Origin: Lineus longissimus
Lineage: Eukaryota > Nemertea > Pilidiophora > Heteronemertea > Lineidae
DNA: 64,000 bases
Assembly (NCBI RefSeq): GCF_910592395.1
Contig: NC_088313.1
Location: forward strand, 18,058,437 to 18,122,436
Reading direction: 5' to 3'
Position numbers and translations under genes: made by a program
Shown here: in pieces, positions 1-11,905 of the stretch
Layout: the number at the start of each line of letters is the position of its first letter
How positions within the stretch are numbered: position 1 is the stretch's first letter
Notes under the pieces: generated by a model
The model's input: the letters and a program-made list of their open reading frames with translations, nothing else
The model's database searches: none
Told to the model about the DNA's origin: nothing

Positions 1-4
1 TTGC

Positions 5-3000
5 TTGCAATATGATGCAGCAGGTACTGTGGCTTTGCTTAGACCAGTGATTGTTCAAGAACTTGGGGTCGATCCTTGGACCTGTTGGGTTGGGACGACA
101 TTGCCTCCAGTACAGACAACTAGGCCAACAGTTAGGACAACAATTCCACCAGTTGAGACAACTAGGCCACCAGTTAGGACAACAATGCCACCTGTTCAGA
201 CAACCAGGCCACCAGTTCAGACTACAAGGGCTCCACGTGAAACAACCAGTGTACCGGCTGAGACAACCAGAATGCCAGTTGAGACAACTAGGCCAACAGA
301 TAGGACAACAATTCCACCAGTTGAGACAACTAGGTCACCAGTTAGGACAACAATGCCACCAGTTGAGACAACTAGGCCCCCAGTTAGGACAACAATTCCA
401 CCAGTTCAGACAACAATGCCACCTGTTCAGACAACCAGAATGCCAGTCCACTCAACAGAGCAGCCGATTCTGACAACTCCAGCGACAACTATGCCACCAG
501 TGATAACCACAACTGAGGCTCCCCCAGTCATTGTTGATGGCGAATTCAAAGTCAGCAACCTCAATTTCTCACAAGAACTTCTAAACGAAACAAGTCCTGA
601 ATTCCAGCAGTTAGCCGATACATTTAAAGACTTGTTGATGGATGCATACAATAAGTCAGCTTTTGGTGAAGATATCGCCTATATTGAAATTATAGGATTC
701 AGTGCAGGAAGTGTGGTCATCAATTTCCGTATCGTCTTCAAGCCAAAGCCAGTTGTTGCGACATCTGCACCAGAGACTGGTACGACTGTTGGCAGCGCTA
801 CTGGCACACCCAGCAGCGTTACTGTACGGCCAGTTAATGGAAGCACTCCAGGTCGACCAGATCCAGTAACCAAGGCACCGGTTGTCTTCCCAGTGTTGAG
901 CCAAGCGTCTATTCTTGCCGTCCTTGATAAGTACATCGCAACGAAGCCAACGATTACTGCATCCAATGGTGAAAGCATAGCTGTAGAGATCGATCCTGCT
1001 TCTATTGTTGTTCAAATAGGTAAGTTCACAAACTAATCTGCATAGAACAAAAGTCCTAATGCTACAATTGTAAATAAGCTTTACTGAAAGAGATGACTTA
1101 GTTAAGCTAATGCTGGCATTTGCCTCTGACACTGATTGAGTAACTGGCCCAAGATAGCTGATTTGCAGTGGCTGAGAATGAACTGAGGAAGTGAACTACT
1201 TTGGAATCCACCCCTCCCATACTTTAAGGCCTATACCTCAGTCACACTCTACTTGATTAACTTGTTTGTTTCAGTGACCACCACCACTTCAACAACGACA
1301 ACAACAACTCCACAACCAACCACAACAACACCGCAACGGATGACAACAACACCAGAGCAGATGACTACCGCTCAAGAACCAACTACCGCGTTACCACCAA
1401 CCACAGCTACACCAGAAGGTATGAAAAATTCAATCTAATCAAAGACGAAGGAGTTTGGTATGATTGGGTGGCGGGGATTGGAATCACACTTGTGAATAGG
1501 TCCAAGTCGCAGAAAAGAACAACTTCTAATGGCGATGCTGGTAGATCGGAGAAAGCATAGCAGATTCAAGACAACACAACAAGATGATGAACAACATTTG
1601 GGCATTCAACCAATCCCCTTTTTCCTTCTGAACGCTTCCTTCAAAGGTTTTTCAGCCAAGTTTATCTAAATGTTTCAGGAACTGAAGTCGATGTTGAGTT
1701 TAAGATCACGAACCAGAACTTCACTGAGGACCTCTTAAACAAGTCTTCAGATGCCTACAAGGAGTTGGAGAGGCAGATCATCGAGTTGGTAAGTGGGATC
1801 TGATTCTGCAGAAAGATTGGAATAACGTTCAACTTAATATCACAAAAAGCTCTAAGTTCTCTTGATCAACATACTTGTTGTTTGTTAAAGCTTTCTACAT
1901 GTGAATTCCTGCAATTCATACCAAGTGCTGAGTACAGTATTGTGAGTAACTTGACATGATTGTTGCCCTATTGTACTTACAACATCAACACTTACTTTCC
2001 AGCTCATCCAAATCTATGGCAACAGTTCAATTGCTGACTTGATCGACAGTATTGAAATCACAGGATTTGCGTAAGTAACATTATAAGTCTGATATGACTC
2101 AATTTAACCATGTTGATTTACATGCCAATAGCCCACTTAAAAAGCAATGCCATCCCATTGAAGGATGACAAAGTTCACTGCTGGTACTCAACTGATTACT
2201 GAAGGTCATTGATGGCCATATCATATCATTTGGCATATTTGAGTTTGAAAAGGTTATTTCCCAGAGCTTTTACGAGTAGTTGAAACTGATACTGCTAAAT
2301 AGGAGTGTAAACATTAAGTCTGTTTCATTCTATAATGCGTCCACCAAGTGTCCTCCCCAGACTACACCTTTAAATCTCGCAGACAGTACTATCTGCTGAA
2401 CATGTGAACATTCTGTCTTTTGCAGACCTGGTAGCATTGTCGTGGGATACAAAATGAGCATCATGAAAAAATTGAACCAGCAACCTCTGAAGTCATCATC
2501 ATCTGATCCTATCGAAGATGCAATGGAAGAAGAATACGATGACGATGAATCGGAGCTGACTAAAATGGCGCACAGGATGCTCCACGATGCTGCAGAGAAA
2601 AGACGCCTTGGCAAATACAGCGTGTTGTTATCATCCATCAAAGCCAAAGGTAGGAAACGGTTTTTACCCGCGGGACCGTCACGGCCATTTGGAGCATGGC
2701 ACCCAAAGTATAAAGGTAGGAATTGATGCAAATATTTCGAGTCGTTTATCATTATTATCTTTATGTATAATTTTCATGCACATGTCATTACACACCGTCA
2801 TTAAACTAAGATTGTCTCATTTATGTTATGAATCACCTGTTCTTGATAACTGCATTAGTTAGGTTTGGTCGGAGGACAAAATTTAGTGAAACTCTTGCCT
2901 TGGCTTAAATGTGTTGTTCTGATAAGTGAGTAGTTCAGAAATATAAACTGATTGATGAATCCAAATAATTTGCATCATTTCCAACCTTTAGTTGAGTGTT

Positions 3001-6000
3001 AGCTTTGGTGATCTAGCTTATAGTGTCTTGAAAACCTCGCTAAAACTTCCCTCCCCTAAAACTCCAAATAGCAGCTTTTCCTAACTTCGACATGTTTAGT
3101 TCGACAAATTTGACATAACATGACACTAATTTTCTAGTTTTCCTTTGCAAATAACTTGCTTCTAGTTTGTTGAAATCCTTCTAATCTTTTCTTAGTTGTC
3201 AGCCGAGTTCTAACTTGCGTGTCTAAGTGTGACAATACCATTGATTGACTGCATCCATGGTGGCTGTGACAAGTTCACATCCAAATGAGTGTGAGGGTCC
3301 TCCCCCAGAAAAAGTCGATGCTAAATATGAATTTTCCGGGCATCTGAGGGATAAAATTAGAATAGTCATTGGCTTCTTGGGGAGAGGTGACCTGAAAAAT
3401 CGTTGCTTCCTGATGAAAACAGGGCTTGTGCCAAATGCGTCTCATCTGGAAGAGAATTCAGTCTCTGTTTTCTTGACACCATTAAAACCATGATCTCCCC
3501 ATTTCCAGTTTCAGGCAAGAAATGGGCCTTACTAGGAGAGCGAGCGTGTCAGGATGTGACCACCATGTTTAAACTGGAGAACAGCAAGTGTGGAAGATTT
3601 AAAGTTATTGCAAATAGTTCGGCTTCCATCAAGGAGAAGTGCAGGTATGTCCTTTATGAAGAGTTGTGAGGGCCAAATGAGAAACAAACCGAGTGGGGTC
3701 GCTTGTGATGGACTCCTTGATGCTCCATGGTTTAAGATGCGTCACAAAGCCAATAGATCTATTTGGTGCTCAAGCAAAGTTGCATGAAACACCAAGAACA
3801 AAATGAAGTGATTTATTAGGCTACTGGTATTCTTTACTGCGCTTTCTTCAGCGAACTGTTTGTAGATCTTTCTCAAGCTTTAGCTTACTTTGACTAACAT
3901 CACTGTCTCCTCCCCTTCAGACTATTCAATGAAGCTCTGGGATGTCTTGTACCGGAGGCCGTGAGTTCCTACCGATGCAGTGCTGGCACCGTCAAACAGC
4001 TTCTCTACACTAGCCGAGCCCTCATGGAGCAATGGTACAAGTTTGACTACGTGAACTGCCTAGTTGACGAGCAGTCATTTAGTCAGATTGCTCCTGATGC
4101 TAAGGTTCAAGCAGGTCTACCAGCTGACTTCACCTGCAAGCAGCCACAGGGTCTGATGGAGATGACAGGTTGCGTGGTGCCAATTCTCGACCTCCAGAAG
4201 AATATCATCAGTGGAAACAAGGACAGAGTCTGCAGGTATGTTATTCTAGTTATAGAACTTGGCCACATCTTGTACTAATTGAAACAGTCAACAATGCCGA
4301 CGTAAGCTAGATGTACAACTTCATGATTTAAAAAAAACTCCTTGTAACATTGTGGCACCAATTTCTTGGAAAGTTCTGTTTATGTTGTTGTCCAAGACCC
4401 TCAATTGCAGCGATTTGCATTCTGTTTCAGGTCCTTCAGCAGTTTAATGGGATGCCTGATGACATCTGCCAGACTCGCTGGTTGCCAAGCGACAGATGCC
4501 TACAAGACCATTCTGGACAATCTTGATTTCATCAAAGAGAAATTCAGCGGCTTTAACCCACTTCAGTGCTGGATGACCGACAATGACCTTGTGGTGTCAC
4601 CTTCTGATAGCCCTGCAAAGCTTGCTCCCACGAAACCTGCTCCTACAAAACCAGATTCTTCCTGGTGCCGTGATGTAACATCGTTCCAGTCCATGACCCA
4701 GTACTGTCCACAGTTGGCTACCCAATTCAGTCAGGCTCCAGACTGCAGGTAAGTGAGAAGCAAAGCAGCTCTCAGATGAATTTCAACAAAATAATGTTTT
4801 CAAGTTTCACTGTCCTGGTCACCAAGCGACTGGGTATTGCAAAAGCTTTCACTGTGATTTGACATGACTTTTATTTTCTTGACAGCATCTTCCGCAACCT
4901 GTTGAGCTGTCTGACCTACAAGCTTGCTGGGAAGTGCTCCATGGATGACATCATGTACATGCTCTTCACAAGCCGCAAACACATCGCCCAGGCGTACAAC
5001 AACTTCAACATCATTCCGTGTCTCATCAGCACGGGCATGATGCTCCCAGTCCCACCAAACCAGGATCTGATTGCATCACTTCCAGACGACTTCTCTTGCT
5101 GGGATATCAAACAGATCGTGAAGATTGGTGCGTGTGATGTGGTATTGTCAGACTTTACAAAGAAGACATTGGTTGCAGTTAATCCATCAGTTCGATGCAA
5201 GTAAGTATCATGTAGTCATTGTTTCTTTAGAGACAACCATCGAAATGTTTTTTGGGCTGATGATGCTTCTTCATCTTGAGCAGAAAAAAAAGTGAAAAAA
5301 ATTTTGTCCAAAATTTTGAAAGATTTTCTAAGTCAAAAAAGTTCTGGGACTGATGATGTTGGTGATGTTGGTTCATTTTGAGCAGGAAAAAAAAAGTGAA
5401 AAAAATATTTGTGTTCATAGAGGCTTGGCACTTCCAATTGCTGTTCAAAGCTTCTAAAGCACCTCTCTCAAAGTGTTTTAACCCTTTACTTTTATATTTT
5501 TCTTTCAGTGAATTCAGTGCCGTTGCCAGCTGCTTCCTAGCGACTGGAGCCCAGGCAGGATGTGCCACGCACGATGTCTTCACTGCCATTATTGACGGAA
5601 TCGCATTCTTCAAAGACAAAATCGGGTTTGATCCTGTTGAATGTTTCACCCAAGAAGGCTTTAGTGAATCCTCGTCACCGCAACCGGTAAACCCGGTCCC
5701 ACCAACGCAACCAGTACCAACACGATCGGATATGGTGATGACAACTAAAGTACCTGTGGCGCCACCAGTGTACCCGCCCCTTGGCTTTTGTCCTGGTGAT
5801 GTGTTCTCACTGATCTCGCAGGTCTTCCTGACAAGGTGTTCATCACCGTACAATGCATTCTACGCTGAAGCAGGTCAGAATGATGTCATCATATCTTGCA
5901 GGTAAGAAATGTCTGCCTTTTTTGTGGGTCCAATCTTATAACCCTGCACCTTATAATGCCCAATGGATATTTTGACTCCTTCCTATTGAAATATTAGGCT

Positions 6001-6312
6001 ATATAATTATAGTCAAACCCAGGTTGTTGCCCCCTTCCACTGTGATTGTATCAAATATAATCCTTAGGGCCCATACAGGAGTTAGCCTTAAACCCAAGAT
6101 GGCTGCCAACGTTCAATGGCTGCCAAGTTTGATGATAACTTTGTTTCAATTTCCTTTCCAGTCGAGCTTCTTCAGTGATTGACTGTGGTGTTAAACAATC
6201 AACGTGTTCACGTGAGGAAATCATCGACCATATCAGGATGAACACACTTCTTCTGAGAAGTTTGTTCAATAATTTTGACATTAGTCAGTGCCTGCCAAAG
6301 TCACAGAAATAA
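5..6312 (+). CDS. Secreted mucin-like protein with SEA domains and tandem Cys-rich modules (3' part)
   Basis: The reading frame enters from the left edge, so the start and signal peptide are missing. Exons inferred from GT-AG sites and phase: to 1019, 1275-1418, 1679-1788, 2003-2070, 2426-2649 (or 2715), 3515-3644, 3921-4235, 4431-4748, 4886-5200, 5509-5901, 6162-6312 (stop TAA 6310). The first exon encodes a Thr/Pro-rich tract of the O-glycosylated mucin type, then a SEA-like segment (FSQELLNETS...IEIIGFSAGSVV). A short Thr/Pro exon follows, then a second SEA-like segment split over exons 3-5 (FTEDLLNKSS...IEITGF...PGSIVV) ending in an acidic, lysine-rich stretch. The rest is a string of Cys-rich modules with the pattern C(R/K)-L..C...C...F(D/N)...C. 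The introns between them all fall in phase 2 just after the C-R/K pair. I do not recognise the Cys-rich module. Likely an extracellular or mucus glycoprotein (inference). Confidence 0.8.
90..500 (+). repeat. 21/42-bp in-frame tandem repeat encoding a Thr/Pro mucin tract
   Basis: About 18 in-frame copies of a 7-residue unit of type PPVxTTR/M, grouped as 14-residue pairs such as MPPVQTTRPPVRTT. Nearly every unit keeps the PV and TT positions, while the other residues vary. Such arrays usually carry dense O-glycans and differ in copy number between alleles. A second short Thr/Pro exon of different repeat type lies at 1275-1418. Confidence 0.85.
5250..5405 (+). repeat. Imperfect ~95-bp tandem duplication inside an intron
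   Basis: Two successive copies run from a CTGATGATG block through TCATyTTGAGCAG, a poly-A run and GTGAAAAAAAT. They lie in the intron between the exons ending at 5200 and starting at 5509 of the mucin-like gene. No coding role seen. Confidence 0.6.
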
Positions 6313-8490
6313 ACAGGAAGACTGTCTCGCGGTGGTTGGAATTGTGTTAAGTATTAAACAATCTACCCAAATACTGTCAAAATGTTCATATTTTGTGCTT
6401 TACTTACCAACACGTATCAAGAATACTTTTTTCACTTATCAAATCCAAAACAACTGCTGAAATTACTGAGATATATTTTAACTTCCGACTTATGTGATAT
6501 CATGGTCACTTATCAGGGTTACTTTATATTGCCTTAACAGCCTAAAGATGGTCATAGAGCAAGTTCTCAGCCTTTCTTTCAATAGGATTGAGAATTGTAA
6601 TACTTTTCGAGGCAGACCTGGCCATCTTTATGTTTTCTGTTAGCAGGTTGTCCGTAAAGGTCCTTTTCTGTTTAATTTAGTTCATTCTCATTGAGTTGTT
6701 AATTCCGGTGATAAAGTTTAAATAGATTTGTTGAAATTATCATGAAGGTCACCAAGAACGCAGAAATGCGTGATTTTATAGAACTGTCTTCATGCATGTC
6801 CATGCACTTAAGTGTTGCCGTTGGTACAATTGTTGTGTTACAGGAAGTACAAGTCCGTCGACTAGGTTATTTGTTTAATACTGCAGGGGTAGCATGTGCC
6901 GAAACTATGTCACAGAAATATAACCTTATTGGGGACCACTTTCCTGGCTTAGTGGAATTGACCACATAACATGCCAAAAAACTGATTGATAGACTTTTTC
7001 TGTGATATGATAAGTGTACAATTGTCCAGAGTAATGTCTAAATGTTTGCAGACAATGGAATTTGCAAATTTTGTAAATCTATGTATTTTCATAATATTTT
7101 TATAATGTTAGTAGTGCATTCGATGACAGCACCACAGTGCAAAAGTGACATATGTAGTCAGTGAGGCCGGTGGTAATGTACTTGTGAGTTACGCATCCAA
7201 GGTTTAGTGTTCGGTCATCCTTTTTACGCAACTTAAACTCGGGTTTGGCACGCGAGGATTTGTTCTTTCGGCCCTTACTGGGTATGCTCTTCCACACGTG
7301 ATATCCAGATTTCTCCAAGTGGGGTGCTAGTTGTCGAATGCACTAAAGTAGTTCTTTGTTGTTAGTGATATAATTCTATGGCCTGACAAGATAAACTTTT
7401 TGGGGTTGAATCCCCCTTGCCTCATGTACATTTTCAACAGAAGGCACAGCTTAGTACTTTCAGGCTGTATTTTTAATAAAGTTTTACTATTACTGTTATT
7501 ATTGGGTCTGTTTCTGACCACCCTGAACAACTTCACAGGTGAATCTACACAGAAATATACACTAGCAAGTTGACCAGGTTGGGGTGAATTGGATGTTAGT
7601 TACTTTTTCTATGCTTCTACAATGTTACTATTATCATAAAAGTATTTTTTTACTGAAGACAAGATGTATGAGAACATGTGCCCTCTGCAGAGCAAGAATA
7701 AACTGCCCTTTCTTGACTGCCTCATGTTTGCTTTGAGGTTGACAGTGTTGTCATTGAATATAAATGATATAAATGAGATTATTTCTGTATCTGTGATAGT
7801 TCATCTATTCTTCTGAATGTGATAATGCTCATTCCAGTTTGCCTGTTAAGCCCTTTTGGATCTAAAATGCTTTACAATTTCTTGAAAATAACTTGAAGTG
7901 AGAGTTCTTTCAAGAGTAATTAATGACTTCATAATTTCATGCCAAGGTCAATATTGGGGTTGCAAATTTTCATTCCACTCAATATAAACACTGTGGGGTT
8001 AAGAGACTTGTATCAAAAGTCACTAATTCCCATTCCAATAGAATAGAATGTACTAATGAACCAAAAAAATGCTCGACTCATTTTTGAAAATGGCTTGTAA
8101 TTAACTTTTAAAACACACTTGTAAAAACCTCACACCTAAGCACACATAAAAGTGTACATGTACACCTAAACTGAAAAAAAATTAAGTAGAAAAAATTAAG
8201 AATACATCTAAGGTGCACTTTGTAATATGAAAATGCAAATGCCCATTTTATAAATTGTATTAATGATCTCTGATTTCTATGGGTATTATAACTTCAAGAG
8301 TTTAATGCACCTGTGATATGAATAACATATTTTTGATAAAACCAGTACTTGATGATATTTTGTTCTTGTGGGTACCCTACAGGTCCTGTGTAGAATTATC
8401 CAATAAAAATTGTCATTAGAGCAAGTCGTTCTTAATCTTTACTCTCTGTTTTTAGCTCAGCTGACGAATGGTGTCCGTCCTTCCTTCCAT
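6313..8490. other. 3' UTR and flank of the mucin-like gene; no gene seen
   Basis: AT-rich sequence without a convincing ORF. AATAAA hexamers on the plus strand at 7475, 7697 and 8402 are candidate poly(A) signals; which one is used cannot be told from sequence. The stop codon itself overlaps an AATAAA at 6308. Confidence 0.5.
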
Positions 8491-8495
8491 ACATC

Positions 8496-8556
8496 AATCC
8501 ATCCATCCATCCGTCCATCCATCCATCCATCCATCCATCCATCCATCCATCCATCC
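8496..8556. repeat. (ATCC)n microsatellite
   Basis: About 15 tandem ATCC tetranucleotides with few interruptions (one CCGTCC). Confidence 0.95.
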
Positions 8557-8794
8557 GTTGACAAAATTGACCAGAGGGTACAAGGAAGGGTTCCTATATT
8601 AAGCAACTGACACGGTCAATAGAGGGGTAAACCGAACAACCCCCTTGAGCCTGCCTCTGGTGAAACTCTCCTCCACCGTCGTTGATCCCATCAGAGAATC
8701 ATATCTACTGTCGTTTGTGTGGGAAGATGGCTTGTGAATGTGCTGAACATGTTTTGACAACTAAAGCAAGTCATCATCTCTATCAAATTCCCTT

Positions 8795-9690
8795 AGTTTG
8801 ATACTGATAACCTTCCAAAGGCATGAAAACCAATTAATTACAGGACATGAAATTGGTTGAGGCGACAGTGGCGCTGTCTCGCGGCGGAAAATGGAACTGA
8901 AATCTTCGTCCAAAACTCTCAGTTCCATATTTTGCCGCTAGATAGCACCACTATCGCCTAAGTCACTCGTGAAGTTGAGCATGTTTTTAGGCCTTTTCCA
9001 TGAATAGATTTCTTGGTATTGCCAATGACATAGGGTGGGGCCCTTTAGCTGTATTTGCATATACTAGTCTTGCAAGTTACTAGCACTAGTTTGATACTGA
9101 TAACCTTCCAAAGGCATGAAAACCAATCAATTACTGGACCCACAGTATGATTTTTGGCTTAGGCGACAGCGGCGCTGTCTCGCGGCAGAAAATGGAACTG
9201 AAATCTTCGTCCAAAACTCTCAGTTCCATATTTTACCGCTAGATAGCACCACTATCGCCTAAGTCACTCGTGAAGTTGAGCATGGTTTTAGGCCTTTTCC
9301 ATGAACAGATTTCTTGGTATTTCCAATGACATAGGGTGGGGCCCTTTAGCTGTATTTGCATGTACTAGTCTTGCAAGTTACTAGCACTATTTTGATACTG
9401 ATAACCTTCCAAATGCATGATAACCAATCGATCACAGGACCGGCACAGTATGATTTTTGGCTTAGGCGACAGCGGCGCTGTCTCGCGGCAGAAAATGGAA
9501 CTGAAATCTTCGTCCAAAACTCTCAGTTCCATATTTTGCCGCTAGATATCACCACTATCGCCTAAGTCACTCCAATGACATGTATGAAATTGAGGCCTTT
9601 TCCATGAATAGATTTTTTGGTATTGCCAATGACATAAGACACAGGGTGGGGCCTTTAGCTGTATTTGCATGTACTAGTCTTGCAAATAAC
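8795..9690 (+). repeat. Three tandem ~300-bp units, each carrying a fold-back hairpin
   Basis: Units begin at the TTTGATACTGATAACC word near 8796, 9090 and 9391. Each contains an imperfect inverted repeat of about 45-bp arms (8859-8961, 9158-9263, 9461-9566). The left arm starts CTTAGGCGACAGCGGCGCTG and the right arm ends CAGTTCCAT...CTATCGCCTAAG, around an 18-base loop. The arms differ mostly by C/T changes at CpG positions, as expected of old methylated repeats. Unit 3 diverges after about 9685. They look like a fold-back element captured in a tandem duplication. Confidence 0.8.
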
Positions 9691-9818
9691 CTTGACACAT
9701 CTACCATTTTTATTCATTTTCTTCATGTCTTGGACAAAGATTTTAAAACTTTTGATGATGGTTGTGATGATGGACTAGAACCTAGGCCTACCTCCAAGCA
9801 ATTGCGGTAAGATTTTTT

Positions 9819-9982
9819 GACAGTTGAACCAACCTCTCTATTAAGACCTCTCTATTAGGAACACTAGTTTTAGTCCCAAAGTTGTAGTTTCCATTAAATT
9901 TGACCTCTCTAATCAGGACACCTCTAGGATAGGAATTGTCAGTCCCAAGAGTGTCCTTGGATCATAGAGCGGTTCTACTGTA
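9819..9982 (+). mobile_element. Tigger/pogo-like non-autonomous DNA element (MITE), copy 1
   Basis: Ends CAGTTGAACC and GGTTCTACTG are inverted to each other. The internal sequence (ACCTCTCTATTA, TTTTAGTCCCAAA, TTTCCATTAAATTTGACCTC) matches two further copies at 28401-28556 and 47513-47646. No transposase ORF. The pogo/Tigger assignment rests on the CAGTnGAACCTC-type terminus and TA target of the third copy. This copy is the most diverged. Confidence 0.65.
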
Positions 9983-10029
9983 CTCCTTTATTTTGTTCCC
10001 CAATCCTTTGCTGTGCTTGCCACTCCAGC

Positions 10030-10150
10030 GCCAAACAAGGCTAGGGACTCCAATACAGTCCCTTTCGTCATCCTGATTGTCCTTCTTCTATGTACCAGGC
10101 GATAAGACAAGGCCTGTCCATTGCGTCTGGAATGCTAATGGGGCATCTGA
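10030..10150 (+). repeat. Dispersed repeat relic, pair of 24490-24610
   Basis: Shares TTTCGTCATCCTGAT and a following run (GGCGA..A.....GCC.GTC.A.TGCGTC.GGA) with 24490-24610. The two are about 14 kb apart in the same orientation. Diverged, no ORF; probably an old interspersed element. Confidence 0.55.
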
Positions 10151-10841
10151 GGCTAATAGTTAGAAATTAAGCGCTCCAAGCAAATGGATTTACTAGCTCT
10201 TCTACTGTATAAGAGGGGACTGAGGGCTTCACTTCCCTCCAAGGAACGATGTCACAACCTAATCAACACCAGCTTGAGCATGGGCTAACCATAGGTTGCG
10301 ACATTGTCCCTATCAACCTGTTTGCAGCATGGTGAACAGAGAGGGCTACTTATTTAGTATGTGCAATCCGGGGGGGGGGTCAAGATTAGATTTCATCTTG
10401 GATATTGTCGGACAGCTAGGCCATAATCACCAGTTGTGACAATGTCCCCGTGGCATATACCAAACTATTTAATACTGTGCAAATCTACGTCATTAGTGTC
10501 CATTACAGGTTGTGACATTGTCCCAGTCATGCCATCAGATCAAACCAAACTTTAAAGTGGCGAAACTCGAAAGACGCCTATGCATGAAAAATACGGGACC
10601 ACATTTTCCGGACATGAGAGAAACAACTTGAAGGTGACATCTCTGTAGATTCTTGAAATGCTATTTTTTCAGAGCATTACTAGCTTATTCAGAGGCCTTG
10701 ATTCAGAGGAAAGCATTTCTTCTGCTTTAATATTAATGTAGTTTCTTCTGCAGCTCCAATCTAACAAAGTAACACCATAAACACTAAAAGCAAACAAAAT
10801 GACACTTGCATAGTTTACAATTTATTCTTAATTGAAATATA

Positions 10842-11905
10842 CAACAATGGCAGGATGTAGGCCAGAATGGGCTTGCTTGTGGTAAAAAGGAATCACGGAA
10901 CTGACCAAAGTGATTATGATCTCCAATCAAAGACCAACATCACCCGACTGTTCTTTCTGCCCATGAGATGTGAGGGGAAAACAAGCAACACTAATTTATA
11001 AATGACACAAAAGAGTAAACAGTTTGAAGGGATGCCACACAACTATCGGGTATTTTCTCTCTGGACTGGTGATAATCAGACTGGCCCGACGTTTTCATTA
11101 CTGACCACTCCTCAGTAAAAAAATCCAACTAAAGTGGGGTCATTGTATACAGTGGTACTGTATTACCCCGATGAGAAGCACTTTAATAAAAATATGCCCC
11201 CACTCTCAGTTAAGATATTTGTGCGTGCCACTTGACTTCAGGCTGAAGTAGACGGTGACCTGGAGACAGTGACCAGATTAGCACTAACTGGTCATGGGAC
11301 AATTCCATTGTGCAATCTTTACTCCATTAACCAGATTTACAACTTTTCAAATCACATACTACAGAGCACAACTACACAGTTATAGGCCAAATTGGGCCTG
11401 CTCATGGTAAAGTAGAATCACAGAAACTATCCTCAAATGAGCCATTGAATGCGACATGTTACAAGAAACACTAATTTACAAAGGATGTGAAAGAGTTAAC
11501 CGTTTGATGAAATGCAACAGAACTATCAGGTAATCTCCCTCTGAACTGGTGACAATCAGACTGGCCTGAAATTCTCATTATTGTTCACTCCTCAGTAAAA
11601 ATCCAAATAAAATGGGGTCATTGTATACAGTTGTACTGTATTACCCCGATGAGAAGCATTTTCAAGTATGTCCCCCACTCTCAACCAAGATATTTGTGCG
11701 TGCCGGTTTGACTACAGGCTGAAGTTGACGATGTACTCCTGACGGAGCCATTGGGTTCTTTACCCACTCATTGACCAAGGCATGGTGACCTGGAGACAGT
11801 GACCGGATTGGCTCTAACTGGTAATAGGACAATTTCATTGTAAAATCTTTACTCCATTAACCAGATTTACAACTTTTCAAATCACATACTACAGAGTACA
11901 AACTA
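10842..11905 (+). repeat. Short (~0.5 kb) tandem units at the head of the large repeat block
   Basis: Two units (about 10852-11376, most diverged, and 11377-11905) share the order GGCCAAATTGGGCCTGCT, ATACAGTTGTACTGTATTAC, GATGAGAAGC, GTGACCTGGAGACAGTGACC. They lack the ~1 kb extension found in the three long units that follow. Unit 1 also lacks the ~50-bp segment around GACGGAGCCATTGGGTTCTT. Confidence 0.75.
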
